Position numbers and translations under genes: made by a program. From an uncultured Pseudomonadota bacterium (GTDB lineage Bacteria; Pseudomonadota; Gammaproteobacteria; Comchoanobacterales; Comchoanobacteraceae), in contig CAJVZW010000001.1 of the NCBI GenBank assembly GCA_913020085.1, positions 124,001 to 188,000 on the forward strand: a stretch of DNA of 64,000 nucleotides, written 5' to 3'. The notes beneath the pieces are model-generated. The model made no database searches. It saw only the letters and a program-made list of their open reading frames with translations, and was not told where the DNA came from. This document shows positions 25,431-34,240 of the stretch, in pieces. Position 1 is the stretch's first letter; every line of letters begins with the position of its first letter.

Positions 25431-26654
25431 TTATGATCTTGAAAAGATATTCATAAATAAATCTTGCTGCTTGCGGGCTTGCTCAAAAAAGAACTCTTCC
25501 CCAGAGATCTGGTCAGTGGCAAGGATATTTAGTTGATTCTTACCAGTGTATTGGCACTCAATGAGTTGTTTGGCCGTTAGCGCTGGTAATGAAATATTTG
25601 CAGAATGTGGCAAAGTTGAGAATATCAAATCAAACTCGGTACCATGAGGAGCGCGAGCATTTGGGAAACGCGATATAAATCGCTTATGTGATAAACCAGC
25701 ACGATTCCAAAAATAAAAAGGGCCTGATAAAGTGCTTGCGACTGCGCAGGCAACATCGCCTGCGCCTAATATTAAAATGGATTGATAATTATTATGCAGG
25801 TTTTTAAAAGCACTAACGTCTGTATTGAAAAAACGCCAATTTGATTCATTCTTTATCAGAGTGTTAACGATTTCTCTTGGGTGATTAAGTATTTTGGCAA
25901 TAGTGTTTTTATGGGGCGTCGTAACTGATAATCCGCTAAATGGTAGGGCCTGGAGTAAAGACCAGCAAGTTTCAAGCTCATCTGGCAATATATCAATTGC
26001 GACATATATACCTGGCAAATTCAATTTTCTCAGCCATCGATTATGAAAATCAGGACTCATGCTATGTGATATAGGATGACCAATGACTGCTAGCCAATGA
26101 GCGCATGGATGATCGTAGATTACCTCGTGGTGCGCAAGCTGCGCATCAGTATTTTTATGGTCCGCACGCATAAAATGAATGGGCTGTTTGCTAGCTATTG
26201 CTAGGTGGCGGGTAAATTGATAGCGCTCGCCTCTTGCATAAGCAATCAGTCTTTGCTCGGGCATAGCCTGAATTGTTTGAAGGAATTTAAAACAATCTGG
26301 CATATCTGATGGTTTTGGGCAGATTTTAAATAGCGCATCATGTATGTCAGGTAGTATTTTTGGATAATTTGAGTGGTGCCACGAGATGAGCGGAGAGAAC
26401 CGATAATCAATGTGGTGATCATAGTTGTCAAAATCAATGTCACAGTGGCCAATTTGCGCTAATCGAGATAAATCACTTTTTTGAATTGCTTCTACCCGAT
26501 TACTAAATATAGGTGGATGCGCTAATCGTTTGCCAAGGTTTACCATCTCATCAATAGAGAGCTCTAGGCAGTCAAGACGCAGCTCAAGGTATGCAGAGTC
26601 ATAATCTTTTGGAATCTGTTGAGTTTGTTTTATTGTGGTATATAGCTTTGGCAT
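25431..26654 (-). CDS. aroDE: Bifunctional 3-dehydroquinate dehydratase / shikimate dehydrogenase (AroD-AroE fusion)
   Basis: Two steps of the shikimate pathway in one 407-residue chain. Residues 1-180 are a compact type I dehydroquinase: YLELRLD (Glu24, Arg26), CDIDFD, SWHHS (catalytic His near 93), CFKFLQTI with the Schiff-base Lys123, and an Arg near 149. Residues 185-407 are shikimate dehydrogenase: GHPISHSMSP, LPFSGLSVTTPHKN with Lys249, FFNTD with Asp279, and the NADP-binding ILGAGDVACAVA near 295. The AroD part is short and some loops look eroded. This fusion is known in Chlamydiae and plants. It is the last gene of the operon and overlaps aroB by 25 bp. Confidence 0.9.
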   Translation of the reverse strand: MPKLYTTIKQTQQIPKDYDSAYLELRLDCLELSIDEMVNLGKRLAHPPIFSNRVEAIQKSDLSRLAQIGHCDIDFDNYDHHIDYRFSPLISWHHSNYPKILPDIHDALFKICPKPSDMPDCFKFLQTIQAMPEQRLIAYARGERYQFTRHLAIASKQPIHFMRADHKNTDAQLAHHEVIYDHPCAHWLAVIGHPISHSMSPDFHNRWLRKLNLPGIYVAIDILPDELETCWSLLQALPFSGLSVTTPHKNTIAKILNHPREIVNTLIKNESNWRFFNTDVSAFKNLHNNYQSILILGAGDVACAVASTLSGPFYFWNRAGLSHKRFISRFPNARAPHGTEFDLIFSTLPHSANISLPALTAKQLIECQYTGKNQLNILATDQISGEEFFFEQARKQQDLFMNIFSRS

Positions 26655-27604
26655 AGTGATTTAAAGGCGTTTGTCCATTCAATGAGAGAGGGCGTGTACA
26701 AGAAGTTATCAGATCCAGGGCAAGAGATTACAATATCTGATTGGTTTTTTTTATCAAGCGCCAGATAGGGTTGTAATTGATCAAATGAAAGATGAGCAGG
26801 GGGCGTAGTGAATAATCGTAGTAGAATTATCTTCAGATTAATATAGTCTTGGGGGTTAATTTTTCCTGCGCTTTTAAGAATATAACCTTCTATCACAAGG
26901 CCCCAAGCAACCGCTTCACCGTGTGATATTTTAAAATCAGACTGTAACTCAATGGCATGTGCCACAGTATGCCCAATATTAAGAAGATTGCGAGGGCCTT
27001 TATCATAGGGATCTTGCTTCACAAATCGTTCTTTTATTTGAATGCTCTCTAGAATTGAATCCTGAGAAAGTAGGGTGTCGTGATTTAATGAAGAGAGTTT
27101 GCCAGGACAATCAACTAATAAGTGTTTAATCATTTCTACCATACCTGACTTTTTCTCTTGATGTGTTAACGAGGCAAGCAGCTCGCAACAAATAAATACC
27201 TCGTTTGCTGGGTGAAATGTCCCCAATGTATTTTTACCAAAAGGAGTATTGATCGCCACTTTGCCGCCAATGGTGGCATCCACCATGCCAAGCAAGGTTG
27301 AAGGGATCGCAGACCATGAAATTCCGCGCATATAGTTTGCACAAACAAATCCACCTAGGTCCGTTGTGATACCGCCGCCAATAATAAGTATATGTGCATT
27401 TCTTTTTAGTTTGTGACTAAAGAGCCAGTCCTCAATGGTGGCCTTTAACGCTCGTGATTTATTATTTTCACTGGCCTGGAGAATAAAAGTATGTTGATGA
27501 GTTGATAAAAAAGGATAGAGCTCACTGACCTTTTGATCAATGATACATGCACTGTAATTATATATTAAGCGGCTTATTTCAGCTAACGTCCGCAGATGAT
27601 ACAT
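26630..27604 (-). CDS. aroB: 3-dehydroquinate synthase
   Basis: NAD- and metal-dependent cyclisation of DAHP to 3-dehydroquinate. Conserved blocks are present: ILIIGGGITTDLGGFVCANYMRGI, PSTLLGMVDATIGGKVAIN, KNTLGTFHPANEVF, GMVEMIKHLLV with metal-binding Glu, and NIGHTVAHAIE and HGEAVAWG with the metal His. The chain is about 324 aa, 35-50 residues shorter than usual at the N-terminus. The ATG at 27604 gives a 26-bp overlap with aroC; a TTG further upstream (27658) would extend it. All genes of this operon overlap or nearly touch. Confidence 0.93.
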   Translation of the reverse strand: MYHLRTLAEISRLIYNYSACIIDQKVSELYPFLSTHQHTFILQASENNKSRALKATIEDWLFSHKLKRNAHILIIGGGITTDLGGFVCANYMRGISWSAIPSTLLGMVDATIGGKVAINTPFGKNTLGTFHPANEVFICCELLASLTHQEKKSGMVEMIKHLLVDCPGKLSSLNHDTLLSQDSILESIQIKERFVKQDPYDKGPRNLLNIGHTVAHAIELQSDFKISHGEAVAWGLVIEGYILKSAGKINPQDYINLKIILLRLFTTPPAHLSFDQLQPYLALDKKNQSDIVISCPGSDNFLYTPSLIEWTNAFKSLCQSYIPQ

Positions 27605-28685
27605 GATGTGATTGTCCAGTTCTAACCATTTGACATAAATATAAATCAGCAAGGACAATTTGGCACATTGCCTTTACAATTGGGACAGCCCTTATGGCTA
27701 CGCACGGATCATGTCGATGTGCTTTGCCATGCTCTATCTTTACTTTATCTCCCTCAAATGTATATGTATTTTGAGGTTTCTTGATGCTTGATGTGGGTTT
27801 GAATCCAACGCGGCCATAAATCGGATCGCCATTAGTAATCCCGCCAAGGATGCCGCCTGCGTAATTAAATTGAGTTTGGCCAAATTGATTTTTGACGATA
27901 TCGTTGTGTTCACTGCCGAGCAGTTGACTGGCATTAAAGCCCGATCCAATTTCAAAACCTTTCGAGGCAGGTATGCTCATCATTGCGTAAGCCAGGTAAG
28001 CTTCCATTTTTTGATATATTGGCTCTCCAAGGCCCATGGGCGCATTTCGGATTAAAAATCGAATATTGCCACCACAAGAATCCCCCTCTTTTTGAAGATG
28101 AGATAGATAATCTTTAATATCTCCTACAATATCAGAGTCGGGACAGAATAAGCTTTCTCGAGTAATCATATCGTGTGTGATTGTATCAATTTTGATCTGG
28201 GACTTATACGGGCCCACACTATCTACCCATGCAAGAAATTCAATGGGAGTTTTAAATAACTGGGCGCAAATGGCGCCAGCTGCAACCCGAACAGCGGTCT
28301 CTCTTGCGGAGGCTCTGCCGCCACCTGATTGGGAGAAGTGACCGTATTTCGCATGATATGTCGCATTAGCATGCCCGGGCCTAACTGTGCTTTTAAGGTC
28401 ATTATATGCTGTTTTTTTTGCGTTGGTATTATTGATAGAAAATGCGATGGGTGCACCGGTAGTTATAGAATCCTCAACACCTGACAGGATTTGGATTTTA
28501 TCTTCTTCTTTCCGGGGGCTGACAGATTCACCGCCAGGTTTGCGCTGATCAAGCGCCGTTTGTATCGTATTTAGATCAAGCTGGATATTTGCAGGAAAGC
28601 CATCCAGAATACCGCCAATACAAGGGCCGTGTGACTCCCCAAAAGTAGTAAGTCGTAGTAAATTTCCAATACAATTAAAACTCAT
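27579..28685 (-). CDS. aroC: Chorismate synthase
   Basis: FMN-dependent last step to chorismate. Signature segments: LTTFGESHGPCIGGILDGFPA, RPGHANATYHAKYG, GGGRASARETAVRVAAGAI, MMSIPASKGFEIGSGF, GGILGGITNGDPI, FKPTSSIKKP and RHDPCVAIRAVPI. The length of 368 aa is typical. I chose the ATG at 28685, immediately after the aroK stop, because MSFNCIGNLLRLTTFGESHG matches the family start. The SIKKP stretch reminds me of chlamydial AroC, but only a tree can establish that. Confidence 0.95.
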   Translation of the reverse strand: MSFNCIGNLLRLTTFGESHGPCIGGILDGFPANIQLDLNTIQTALDQRKPGGESVSPRKEEDKIQILSGVEDSITTGAPIAFSINNTNAKKTAYNDLKSTVRPGHANATYHAKYGHFSQSGGGRASARETAVRVAAGAICAQLFKTPIEFLAWVDSVGPYKSQIKIDTITHDMITRESLFCPDSDIVGDIKDYLSHLQKEGDSCGGNIRFLIRNAPMGLGEPIYQKMEAYLAYAMMSIPASKGFEIGSGFNASQLLGSEHNDIVKNQFGQTQFNYAGGILGGITNGDPIYGRVGFKPTSSIKKPQNTYTFEGDKVKIEHGKAHRHDPCVAIRAVPIVKAMCQIVLADLYLCQMVRTGQSHHVSSADVS

Positions 28686-28686
28686 C

Positions 28687-29196
28687 CTAAATACTATCAA
28701 TCTGATTCGTTGTTAACAACCCTGTGGATAAGCGCTTATTCCAGTGAATAATCGCTTTGTGTGCAATCGGGTTAGGCACCGTTAAGATACAATGACATAC
28801 AGATAGATAATGGGCATGCCTCATTTGATAAAAATTTTGATAATCATTATCCGGTAGGGCAGCTGGTGGATCAATCTGCCAACGCTTTATTAAGATATCT
28901 AAAGGGCAATGGATATATACAATTAAACCATTTGGGGCCTGGGTTCGAGTTAGCGTTGAGCCACCAAGTGATAAGATATTTTTAGTTTTCCCATCAGAGG
29001 TCATTACCTGGCGCTCAAGTTGACAAAATCTATCAAATTGCTGTTGAAATAGGTCGCGCAAGCTCAGTTTGGGCTCAAAATCAGCTGCAAGTTGCAGAAC
29101 CTGTTGGTCAAGATCCTCGCATATGAGACCTGAAGATGATAGCTCGCGTGATAAAAATGTTTTCCCTGCACGAGGGTGCCCATAGAGGTAGATCAT
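28687..29196 (-). CDS. aroK: Shikimate kinase
   Basis: Phosphorylates shikimate with ATP. The P-loop YGHPRAGKTF is at residues 5-14, CEDLDQQV gives the Mg/shikimate Asp pair, and ILSLGGSTL the substrate Gly-rich loop. The lid region is present but diverged. The 169-residue length is normal. It overlaps aroA by 4 bp and touches aroC. The C-terminal third is weakly conserved, so this is the most diverged enzyme of the operon, yet its position between aroA and aroC supports the call. Confidence 0.88.
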   Translation of the reverse strand: MIYLYGHPRAGKTFLSRELSSSGLICEDLDQQVLQLAADFEPKLSLRDLFQQQFDRFCQLERQVMTSDGKTKNILSLGGSTLTRTQAPNGLIVYIHCPLDILIKRWQIDPPAALPDNDYQNFYQMRHAHYLSVCHCILTVPNPIAHKAIIHWNKRLSTGLLTTNQIDSI

Positions 29197-30434
29197 TGAA
29201 TTCTTGCCCCTCTTTTCGTTAGCTCATCTAAAAACTTTGGATAGGTTTTATCTGCTGCGCTTATCGGTGAAATTTTAGAGGGGCCTTGTGCGCAGAGTGC
29301 TGCGCAGATAGCGCTTAAGGTCATGCGGTGATCGTGGGGTAGTTCAAGGGATGTTCCAATAAGTGCTCCAGGCATGATGGATAATTTATCTGCATATTGA
29401 GCTTTTACCCCAAAGCTATTGAGTAATTTGCAGACTTCAACTGGGCGATTACATTCTTTGAACTCACTGGATGCTAGGCCCTCAAGATGACTTGGGCTTG
29501 TCGCTTGACTTAAAATGACACTCATAATGGGTAGTGCATCAATCCATGTGTTGAGATTAAGCGAAGCGCCTTTGTATCCTCGGGGAGTGATCTTTAGTAT
29601 TCCGCTATCCCAATTGCCTAAGTTATGGCTCACCAACCAGTTGGCAATTTCACTATCTCCTTGACTGGATGGCCAAGATAGATTGATGATTTCACCATAT
29701 GATTGGGTCATTAGATGTGCCGCAATCGGAAAGGCCGCACTGCTCCAGTCCCCCGGGATATTGATGTTGGTTGATGTGCTAAGTTCTGATGGCGCAATAG
29801 TCAAGGTGGCGTCCTTCAGCACAATATTTGCCCCTAAGCTGGTGAGCCACTCGATGGAGAGTAAAATCCAGGGCAGCTCGTTAATTGATAACAGTTCAAT
29901 GGTAGAAGCACAAGAAATAGAGGCAATCATTATGCCTGATAGATACTGTGAGTCAGTAACATCCATTGAGAACTGACCGCCTCTGAAAGGCCCTGTTACT
30001 GTGAGCGGGGCATAGCCGTCTTTCTGTAAATAAGATACTCTGACACCTCCAGAGCGAAGTATGTCAATCATTGGGGCCACTTTGCGAAGGGTTTGAATTG
30101 ATAAGTCACCTGTGATTGTGACAGGTGATGATAGGCGGGCGGCTAACCCGATGATAAGTCTTAAGGCCAGGCCAGAATTACCAACATCAATGATTTTATT
30201 ATCGATAGGGGAAGGGGTGATACTCAGCGAGTCATTATGAATTTCATAATGAACCTCTAACGATTTAAGCAGCAGTAATATATCAGAGGATATCAAAGCA
30301 TTTTGAATTGTTACTGACGTTTGAGTGATGAATGCAGAAATAATCTGGCGATATGTCCACGACTTAGAGGGGGGAATGATCCATGGTGTAGACTGAAGCT
30401 CTGAAATGGGGTTTATTGTGATGATTTCGTTCAT
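29193..30434 (-). CDS. aroA: 5-enolpyruvylshikimate-3-phosphate synthase
   Basis: Transfers enolpyruvyl from PEP to shikimate 3-phosphate. The 413-residue chain has PPSKSWTYRQ with the active-site Lys and Arg, DVGNSGLALRLIIGLAA, DSQYLSGIMIAS, PGDWSSAAFPIAA, WIDALPIMSVIL with the catalytic Asp, FKECNR and LPHDHRMTLSA. GNSGxALR, PGDxSSAAF and FIDALP-like blocks recall chlamydial AroA as I remember it. First gene of the five-gene operon; its start is 46 bp from the divergent folE. Confidence 0.94.
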   Translation of the reverse strand: MNEIITINPISELQSTPWIIPPSKSWTYRQIISAFITQTSVTIQNALISSDILLLLKSLEVHYEIHNDSLSITPSPIDNKIIDVGNSGLALRLIIGLAARLSSPVTITGDLSIQTLRKVAPMIDILRSGGVRVSYLQKDGYAPLTVTGPFRGGQFSMDVTDSQYLSGIMIASISCASTIELLSINELPWILLSIEWLTSLGANIVLKDATLTIAPSELSTSTNINIPGDWSSAAFPIAAHLMTQSYGEIINLSWPSSQGDSEIANWLVSHNLGNWDSGILKITPRGYKGASLNLNTWIDALPIMSVILSQATSPSHLEGLASSEFKECNRPVEVCKLLNSFGVKAQYADKLSIMPGALIGTSLELPHDHRMTLSAICAALCAQGPSKISPISAADKTYPKFLDELTKRGARIQ

Positions 30435-30480
30435 TAAATTATGTTAGACTGTCGCGAGTACATAATCAATAAGGGTTGCT

Positions 30481-31032
30481 ATGGCCGTTGTTAAAAAAGA
30501 AGACGCGATATCAGCGTTTAAGACAATCATGATGTATTATGGGATTGATGATGCGGAGTTAATCAGTAAAACTCCAGCGAGGGTCATCAGTGCATATGAT
30601 GAGCTATTAGGGGGCTACAAACAGGAGCCTGAAGACGTCGTCGGCGAGCTGTTTCCTTTGGATTTTCCATATGACGAGATTGTGTCCGTTAAAGAGATTA
30701 ACTTTGATTCTTTGTGTGAGCATCATTTTTTGCCCTTTTCCGGCAAGGTGAATATAGCTTACTATCCAACTGAGAATTATGTTGGCCTAAGTAAAATTGC
30801 CAGATTGGTAAACGTGTTTGCTAGAAGAGCACAGGTCCAGGAGAGATTGACTTGGCAAATTGCTCATGCGCTGATGGATCTCTTGTCGGCGCAAGCGGTG
30901 GGTGTTCAGGTTACAGGGTCTCATATGTGTATGGCGCTGCGAGGAGTAAAAGTTCCTGCTAAGACAACAACTGTCAGTTTTTTAGGAGATGAGAGCCTTT
31001 TTGACAAGTTAAATGAGTCTATTAGGGGTTGA
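30481..31032 (+). CDS. folE: GTP cyclohydrolase I
   Basis: Opens the pterin branch of folate synthesis by converting GTP to dihydroneopterin triphosphate. The 183-residue protein has the zinc and catalytic residues in FDSLCEHHFLPFSGKV and in TGSHMCMALRGVKVP, and YVGLSKIARLVNVFARRAQVQERLT between. It is divergent from the aro operon, so pterin and pABA precursors are encoded side by side. The next gene starts one base after the stop. Confidence 0.97.
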   Translation: MAVVKKEDAISAFKTIMMYYGIDDAELISKTPARVISAYDELLGGYKQEPEDVVGELFPLDFPYDEIVSVKEINFDSLCEHHFLPFSGKVNIAYYPTENYVGLSKIARLVNVFARRAQVQERLTWQIAHALMDLLSAQAVGVQVTGSHMCMALRGVKVPAKTTTVSFLGDESLFDKLNESIRG

Positions 31033-31033
31033 G

Positions 31034-31225
31034 ATGGAAAAATCACTGCTTAATATTTTGGTATGTCCACAAACTGGAGCGCCGGTTGAGCTCTCTAAAA
31101 AAGGGGATGAGCTGATTTGTAAGGCCTCAAAGCTGGCTTACCCAATACGTGATGGTATTCCGGTAATGCTTGTTGATCAGGCGCGGGTATTGGATGATAG
31201 TGATATGGAGGGTGAAAATGGATAA
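31034..31225 (+). CDS. Trm112/YcaR-family small protein
   Basis: A 63-residue member of the Trm112p-like family: LLNILVCPQTGAPVEL, ELICKASKLAYPIRDGIPVML, then an acidic tail. The central AYPIRDGIPVML is the family hallmark. Only some of the zinc-ribbon Cys usual in eukaryotic Trm112 are present. The start at 31034 follows the folE stop. Function in bacteria is poorly known. It overlaps hinT by 8 bp. Confidence 0.88.
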   Translation: MEKSLLNILVCPQTGAPVELSKKGDELICKASKLAYPIRDGIPVMLVDQARVLDDSDMEGENG

Positions 31226-31562
31226 AACATTATTTGAGAAAATTATAGATCGTGAAATACCAGCATCAATTGTTTATGAAACTGATAATGTTCTTGCGTT
31301 TGAGGATGTGAACCCACAGGCACCTGTGCATGTGCTTGTTATTCCCAAAAAACCGATTCCTAAATTATCAGATGCGGATATAGATGATCAATCACTTTTG
31401 GGTGAGTTATTGATGAGTGTTAATATCATTGCAAAACAGCTTAATTTAAACAATGACGGCTACCGGGTTGTGATTAATAACGGTGAGAATGCATGCCAAA
31501 CTGTCTTCCATTTGCACCTACACATCATGGGAGGGCGAGGTTTTTCTTGGCCTCCTGGATAA
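31218..31562 (+). CDS. hinT: HIT-family purine nucleoside phosphoramidase (HinT-like)
   Basis: Histidine-triad hydrolase of 114 aa. The catalytic triad is in the C-terminal [18 protein letters not shown], with APVHVLVIPKKPIPKL in the middle and KIIDREIPASIVYE at the N-terminus, as in HinT. GAGGG precedes the ATG at 31218. Its 3' end overlaps the convergent perM by 45 bp, so the HIT C-terminal motif is coded by DNA that also encodes the PerM tail. Confidence 0.95.
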   Translation: MDKTLFEKIIDREIPASIVYETDNVLAFEDVNPQAPVHVLVIPKKPIPKLSDADIDDQSLLGELLMSVNIIAKQLNLNNDGYRVVINNGENACQTVFHLHLHIMGGRGFSWPPG

Positions 31563-32681
31563 ATGAAGCAGCTGTGATACGTAAGGTTTTGTCTCGGCTA
31601 ACAATTGGACCAGAAGCGAGGTAAGCGGAACCGCTAACACAAAGCCTGGGATACCAAAGTTATTACCACCGATCATTATCGCTAGTAGCGCAACAACAGG
31701 GTGTATTCCTAGATGATGACCGATCAATTGAGGGATTAAAAAGACATTTTCAAGAATACCTACAACGGTAAATAGCCCGATCACAGATATAATTTTTGGA
31801 AGAGCAGGGGATAAGGTAGCCCCCATAATCAGTGATAAACATAAACCGATTGAGAAACCAACGTAGGGGATGATTGTTAGCACCCCAGTTAGTACGCCTA
31901 TAAGTGTTGCAAATGGAATGCCTAGCATTTGCAGGCCGATTGTATAGGAGATGCCAAGCACAAGCATAATCATTCCCTGGCCACGTAAATAACCATTTAA
32001 AACCTGGCTACCCGCTTTGTAAATCATCATCCAAAAAGGAATTGCTTCTTTAGGAATCCAATCCATAAATGTTTTTCCAATTTTTTCATGATGGCGAAGG
32101 AGTGAATAATATAGCATCGGGAAAAGTAGTAGATTGATAATCAGGGTAACAACATTTTGGACTTGAATAATGGTTATTGTTAAAAGTTGCTGACTACTTG
32201 CAACGATTATATCTTGTACCTTGAGAACAATTTGACTTAGGTTATCTGTAATACTTGTCCTGATAAATTCAGGGTTCATCCCCTTGCTTATTAAGAGGTC
32301 CCTTAAGTTAGTGCTTAAAGTGACGATACTTTTGGGAAGCGCTGCGAGTAATGACATTACCTGAGATAGTGCAATAGGGACTTCAACGAACAGAAAAACA
32401 GCGATAACAAACATCACGAAAAATGTAAAACCAAGACACACCCAGGAAGGATTGAACCCGCGCTGAATAAAGCGCTCAACGGCTGGGTTGGTTAAATAGG
32501 CCAAGATTGAGGCAATTATAAGTGTGTAATGAGTGCCGCCCAGGCCGTAGAATAGAAGAACAATCAATAATAAGGGAATCCCGATTCCCAGTGCCATTGT
32601 GAAATTAGCGCTGAGATTGCTTGAATTGGCGAGCTTTGTCGCGTTTCCAGTCCTTTTCCTTGATGGATTGTCGTTTGTCAT
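31518..32681 (-). CDS. AI-2E/PerM-family transporter
   Basis: Inner-membrane protein of 387 aa with seven or eight spans, typical of the AI-2E transporter family: [20 protein letters not shown] near residue 55, [21 protein letters not shown] near 190, and [29 protein letters not shown] near the end. Substrates in the family vary or are unknown. The start at 32681 (AGGGA 9 nt upstream) overlaps smpB by 77 bp; an ATG at 32597 would avoid the overlap but lacks a ribosome-binding site. Confidence 0.88.
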   Translation of the reverse strand: MTNDNPSRKRTGNATKLANSSNLSANFTMALGIGIPLLLIVLLFYGLGGTHYTLIIASILAYLTNPAVERFIQRGFNPSWVCLGFTFFVMFVIAVFLFVEVPIALSQVMSLLAALPKSIVTLSTNLRDLLISKGMNPEFIRTSITDNLSQIVLKVQDIIVASSQQLLTITIIQVQNVVTLIINLLLFPMLYYSLLRHHEKIGKTFMDWIPKEAIPFWMMIYKAGSQVLNGYLRGQGMIMLVLGISYTIGLQMLGIPFATLIGVLTGVLTIIPYVGFSIGLCLSLIMGATLSPALPKIISVIGLFTVVGILENVFLIPQLIGHHLGIHPVVALLAIMIGGNNFGIPGFVLAVPLTSLLVQLLAETKPYVSQLLHLSRRPRKTSPSHDV

Positions 32682-33081
32682 GTAGCTTTTTCCCTTTCGC
32701 TAGGGCAATTATACACTTTATTTTGTTTTGTTTCCAAAATAGTCGCAGCGGAACAATCGTATAGCTGTCTTTTGAGGTTTCACCGATCAATTTTTTGATT
32801 TCTCTCAGGTGCAGCAGAAGCTTCCTTGAGCGAGTTGGGTCGGGTGTGATGTGAGTTGATGCGGTATTAAGGGGTGATATATTTGCACCGATTAACCAGA
32901 TTTCTCCTTTTCTCGCGATAACATACGCTTCCTCTATTGAAATCCGGCCAGAGCGAATTGATTTGACCTCCCAGCCCTCCAGCACTAAACCTGCTTCAAA
33001 TTGGGCATCAATGTGATACTCAAAATGTGCTCGCCGATTCGTGCAGATTGTATTAGGGGATGATTTATGCTTTTTAGCCAT
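32605..33081 (-). CDS. smpB: SsrA-binding protein SmpB
   Basis: Binds tmRNA and brings it to stalled ribosomes. The 158-residue chain has [47 protein letters not shown], and the basic C-terminal [21 protein letters not shown] that enters the ribosome's mRNA channel. It is divergent from ratA-rnfH, the common gammaproteobacterial arrangement. Its RNA partner ssrA is about 10 kb away. Confidence 0.97.
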   Translation of the reverse strand: MAKKHKSSPNTICTNRRAHFEYHIDAQFEAGLVLEGWEVKSIRSGRISIEEAYVIARKGEIWLIGANISPLNTASTHITPDPTRSRKLLLHLREIKKLIGETSKDSYTIVPLRLFWKQNKIKCIIALAKGKKLHDKRQSIKEKDWKRDKARQFKQSQR

Positions 33082-33135
33082 TTGGACTCAAGTTAATGGT
33101 GTGGTATATTCTCCCTGAAATTGGGGCGTTTGTAA

Positions 33136-33573
33136 ATGCAGGTCATAAAAAAGCGACGACGAGTCGCTTTCTCACAGGAAAAACTGTTTAATTTGGTTAA
33201 TAACACTGAGTGTTATTCTGCTTTCATTCCCTATTGTAGTGCAGGGCGAGTTATTAGGCTGGATGGAAACATTAAGATTGCAGAACTTGAGTTTAGTGCC
33301 ATGGGGATTACCTATGCAGTGAGAACTGAAAATCACCTGAGGCCAAATGAAGAAATAAAAGTAAATCTGGTATCAGGGCCACTTAAACGCCTAGAAGGGT
33401 CGTGGTTTTTTCGGGCCATTGATAAAAATACAACATTAGTTGAGCTGGAATTCTCTGTGGAGTTTGCCTCTGGGGTGATTGGCTCAATTGCTGCGCCAAT
33501 CATAAGGCAAGTGGTTGCAGGGCTCGTGGATGATTTTTGTAATTATGCCAATCGGATTTACAATGAACATTGA
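33136..33573 (+). CDS. ratA: RatA-family START/cyclase-like protein
   Basis: Coq10/RatA-type protein of 145 aa. Typical pieces are RRRVAFSQEKLFNLVNNTECYSAFIPYCSAGRV, split by a conserved Tyr/Pro pattern, and the C-terminal FASGVIGSIAAPI. E. coli RatA was described as a translation inhibitor, while relatives bind quinones; which applies here is unclear. It is followed by rnfH with an 11-bp overlap, the classic pair. Confidence 0.93.
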   Translation: MQVIKKRRRVAFSQEKLFNLVNNTECYSAFIPYCSAGRVIRLDGNIKIAELEFSAMGITYAVRTENHLRPNEEIKVNLVSGPLKRLEGSWFFRAIDKNTTLVELEFSVEFASGVIGSIAAPIIRQVVAGLVDDFCNYANRIYNEH

Positions 33574-33814
33574 AGTTGTATTTTGGGATGAAAAACTGCA
33601 GATGGTAATTACTCAGCTGATAAAATATTCAAGTGGTCTAAAGGTTAGTGATATCCTGGCTATGTATAATTTTGATTCAAATACTAATGTGGGAATATAT
33701 TCAGTAAAGGTCTCCCCAGATACTCTAATTGCACCCAGTGACCGTATTGAGATTTATCAGCCGTTGCGTATTGATCCAAAAAAAGCCAGAATGAACAGAT
33801 CTAATAGAGGGTAG
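33563..33814 (+). CDS. rnfH: RnfH-family ubiquitin-fold protein
   Basis: An 83-residue beta-grasp protein: MNIEVVFWDEKLQMVITQL, GIYSVKVSPDTLIAPSDRIEIYQPLRIDPKKAR. The last motif, EIYRPLxxDPKxxR in the family, is diagnostic. Located as usual after ratA. Exact function not known. Confidence 0.94.
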   Translation: MNIEVVFWDEKLQMVITQLIKYSSGLKVSDILAMYNFDSNTNVGIYSVKVSPDTLIAPSDRIEIYQPLRIDPKKARMNRSNRG

Positions 33815-33817
33815 GCG

Positions 33818-34240
33818 ATGGACGAGGAGATACTTCGGCAGCGGGGTCTTAAAGTTACAGAAGCCCGAATGAAGATCCTTGAAATTCTCTCAGATCAGCA
33901 TGCGCATTTAAGCGCTGATCAAATTGCTTCTATGTTGGAAAAGAGCGGTTTTAGCTCTGTAAGCTTAGCAACAGTTTACAGGGTTTTGACGCAGTTTCAT
34001 GAAGCGGGGTTAATACATAAACATCAGTTTGAAGATGGAGCGTCGGTTTATGAGCTTGCAGATGATGATCATCATGATCATATTGTATGTGAGCGCTGCG
34101 GAAAGATCGAAGAGTTTTTTGATGCCAAGATAGAAAAGTCCCAGGAGAGAGTCGCAAGAGAACTCGGCTATGCTTTGAAAGGCCACACCATGGTTTTATA
34201 TGGAATATGCTCATTGTGTGCTGGGAAAGAAGATCGATGA
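33818..34240 (+). CDS. fur: Ferric uptake regulator Fur
   Basis: Iron-responsive repressor, 140 aa. The winged helix has RGLKVTEARMKILEIL and SLATVYRVLTQFHEAGLI, the metal site DDDHHDHIVCERCGKIEEF, and a second Cys pair ICSLCAG near the C-terminus. It follows rnfH by 3 bp; bamE, which often sits near rnfH or fur in related genomes, is absent here. A short hairpin follows the stop (accgaa-tgg-ttcggt). Confidence 0.95.
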   Translation: MDEEILRQRGLKVTEARMKILEILSDQHAHLSADQIASMLEKSGFSSVSLATVYRVLTQFHEAGLIHKHQFEDGASVYELADDDHHDHIVCERCGKIEEFFDAKIEKSQERVARELGYALKGHTMVLYGICSLCAGKEDR

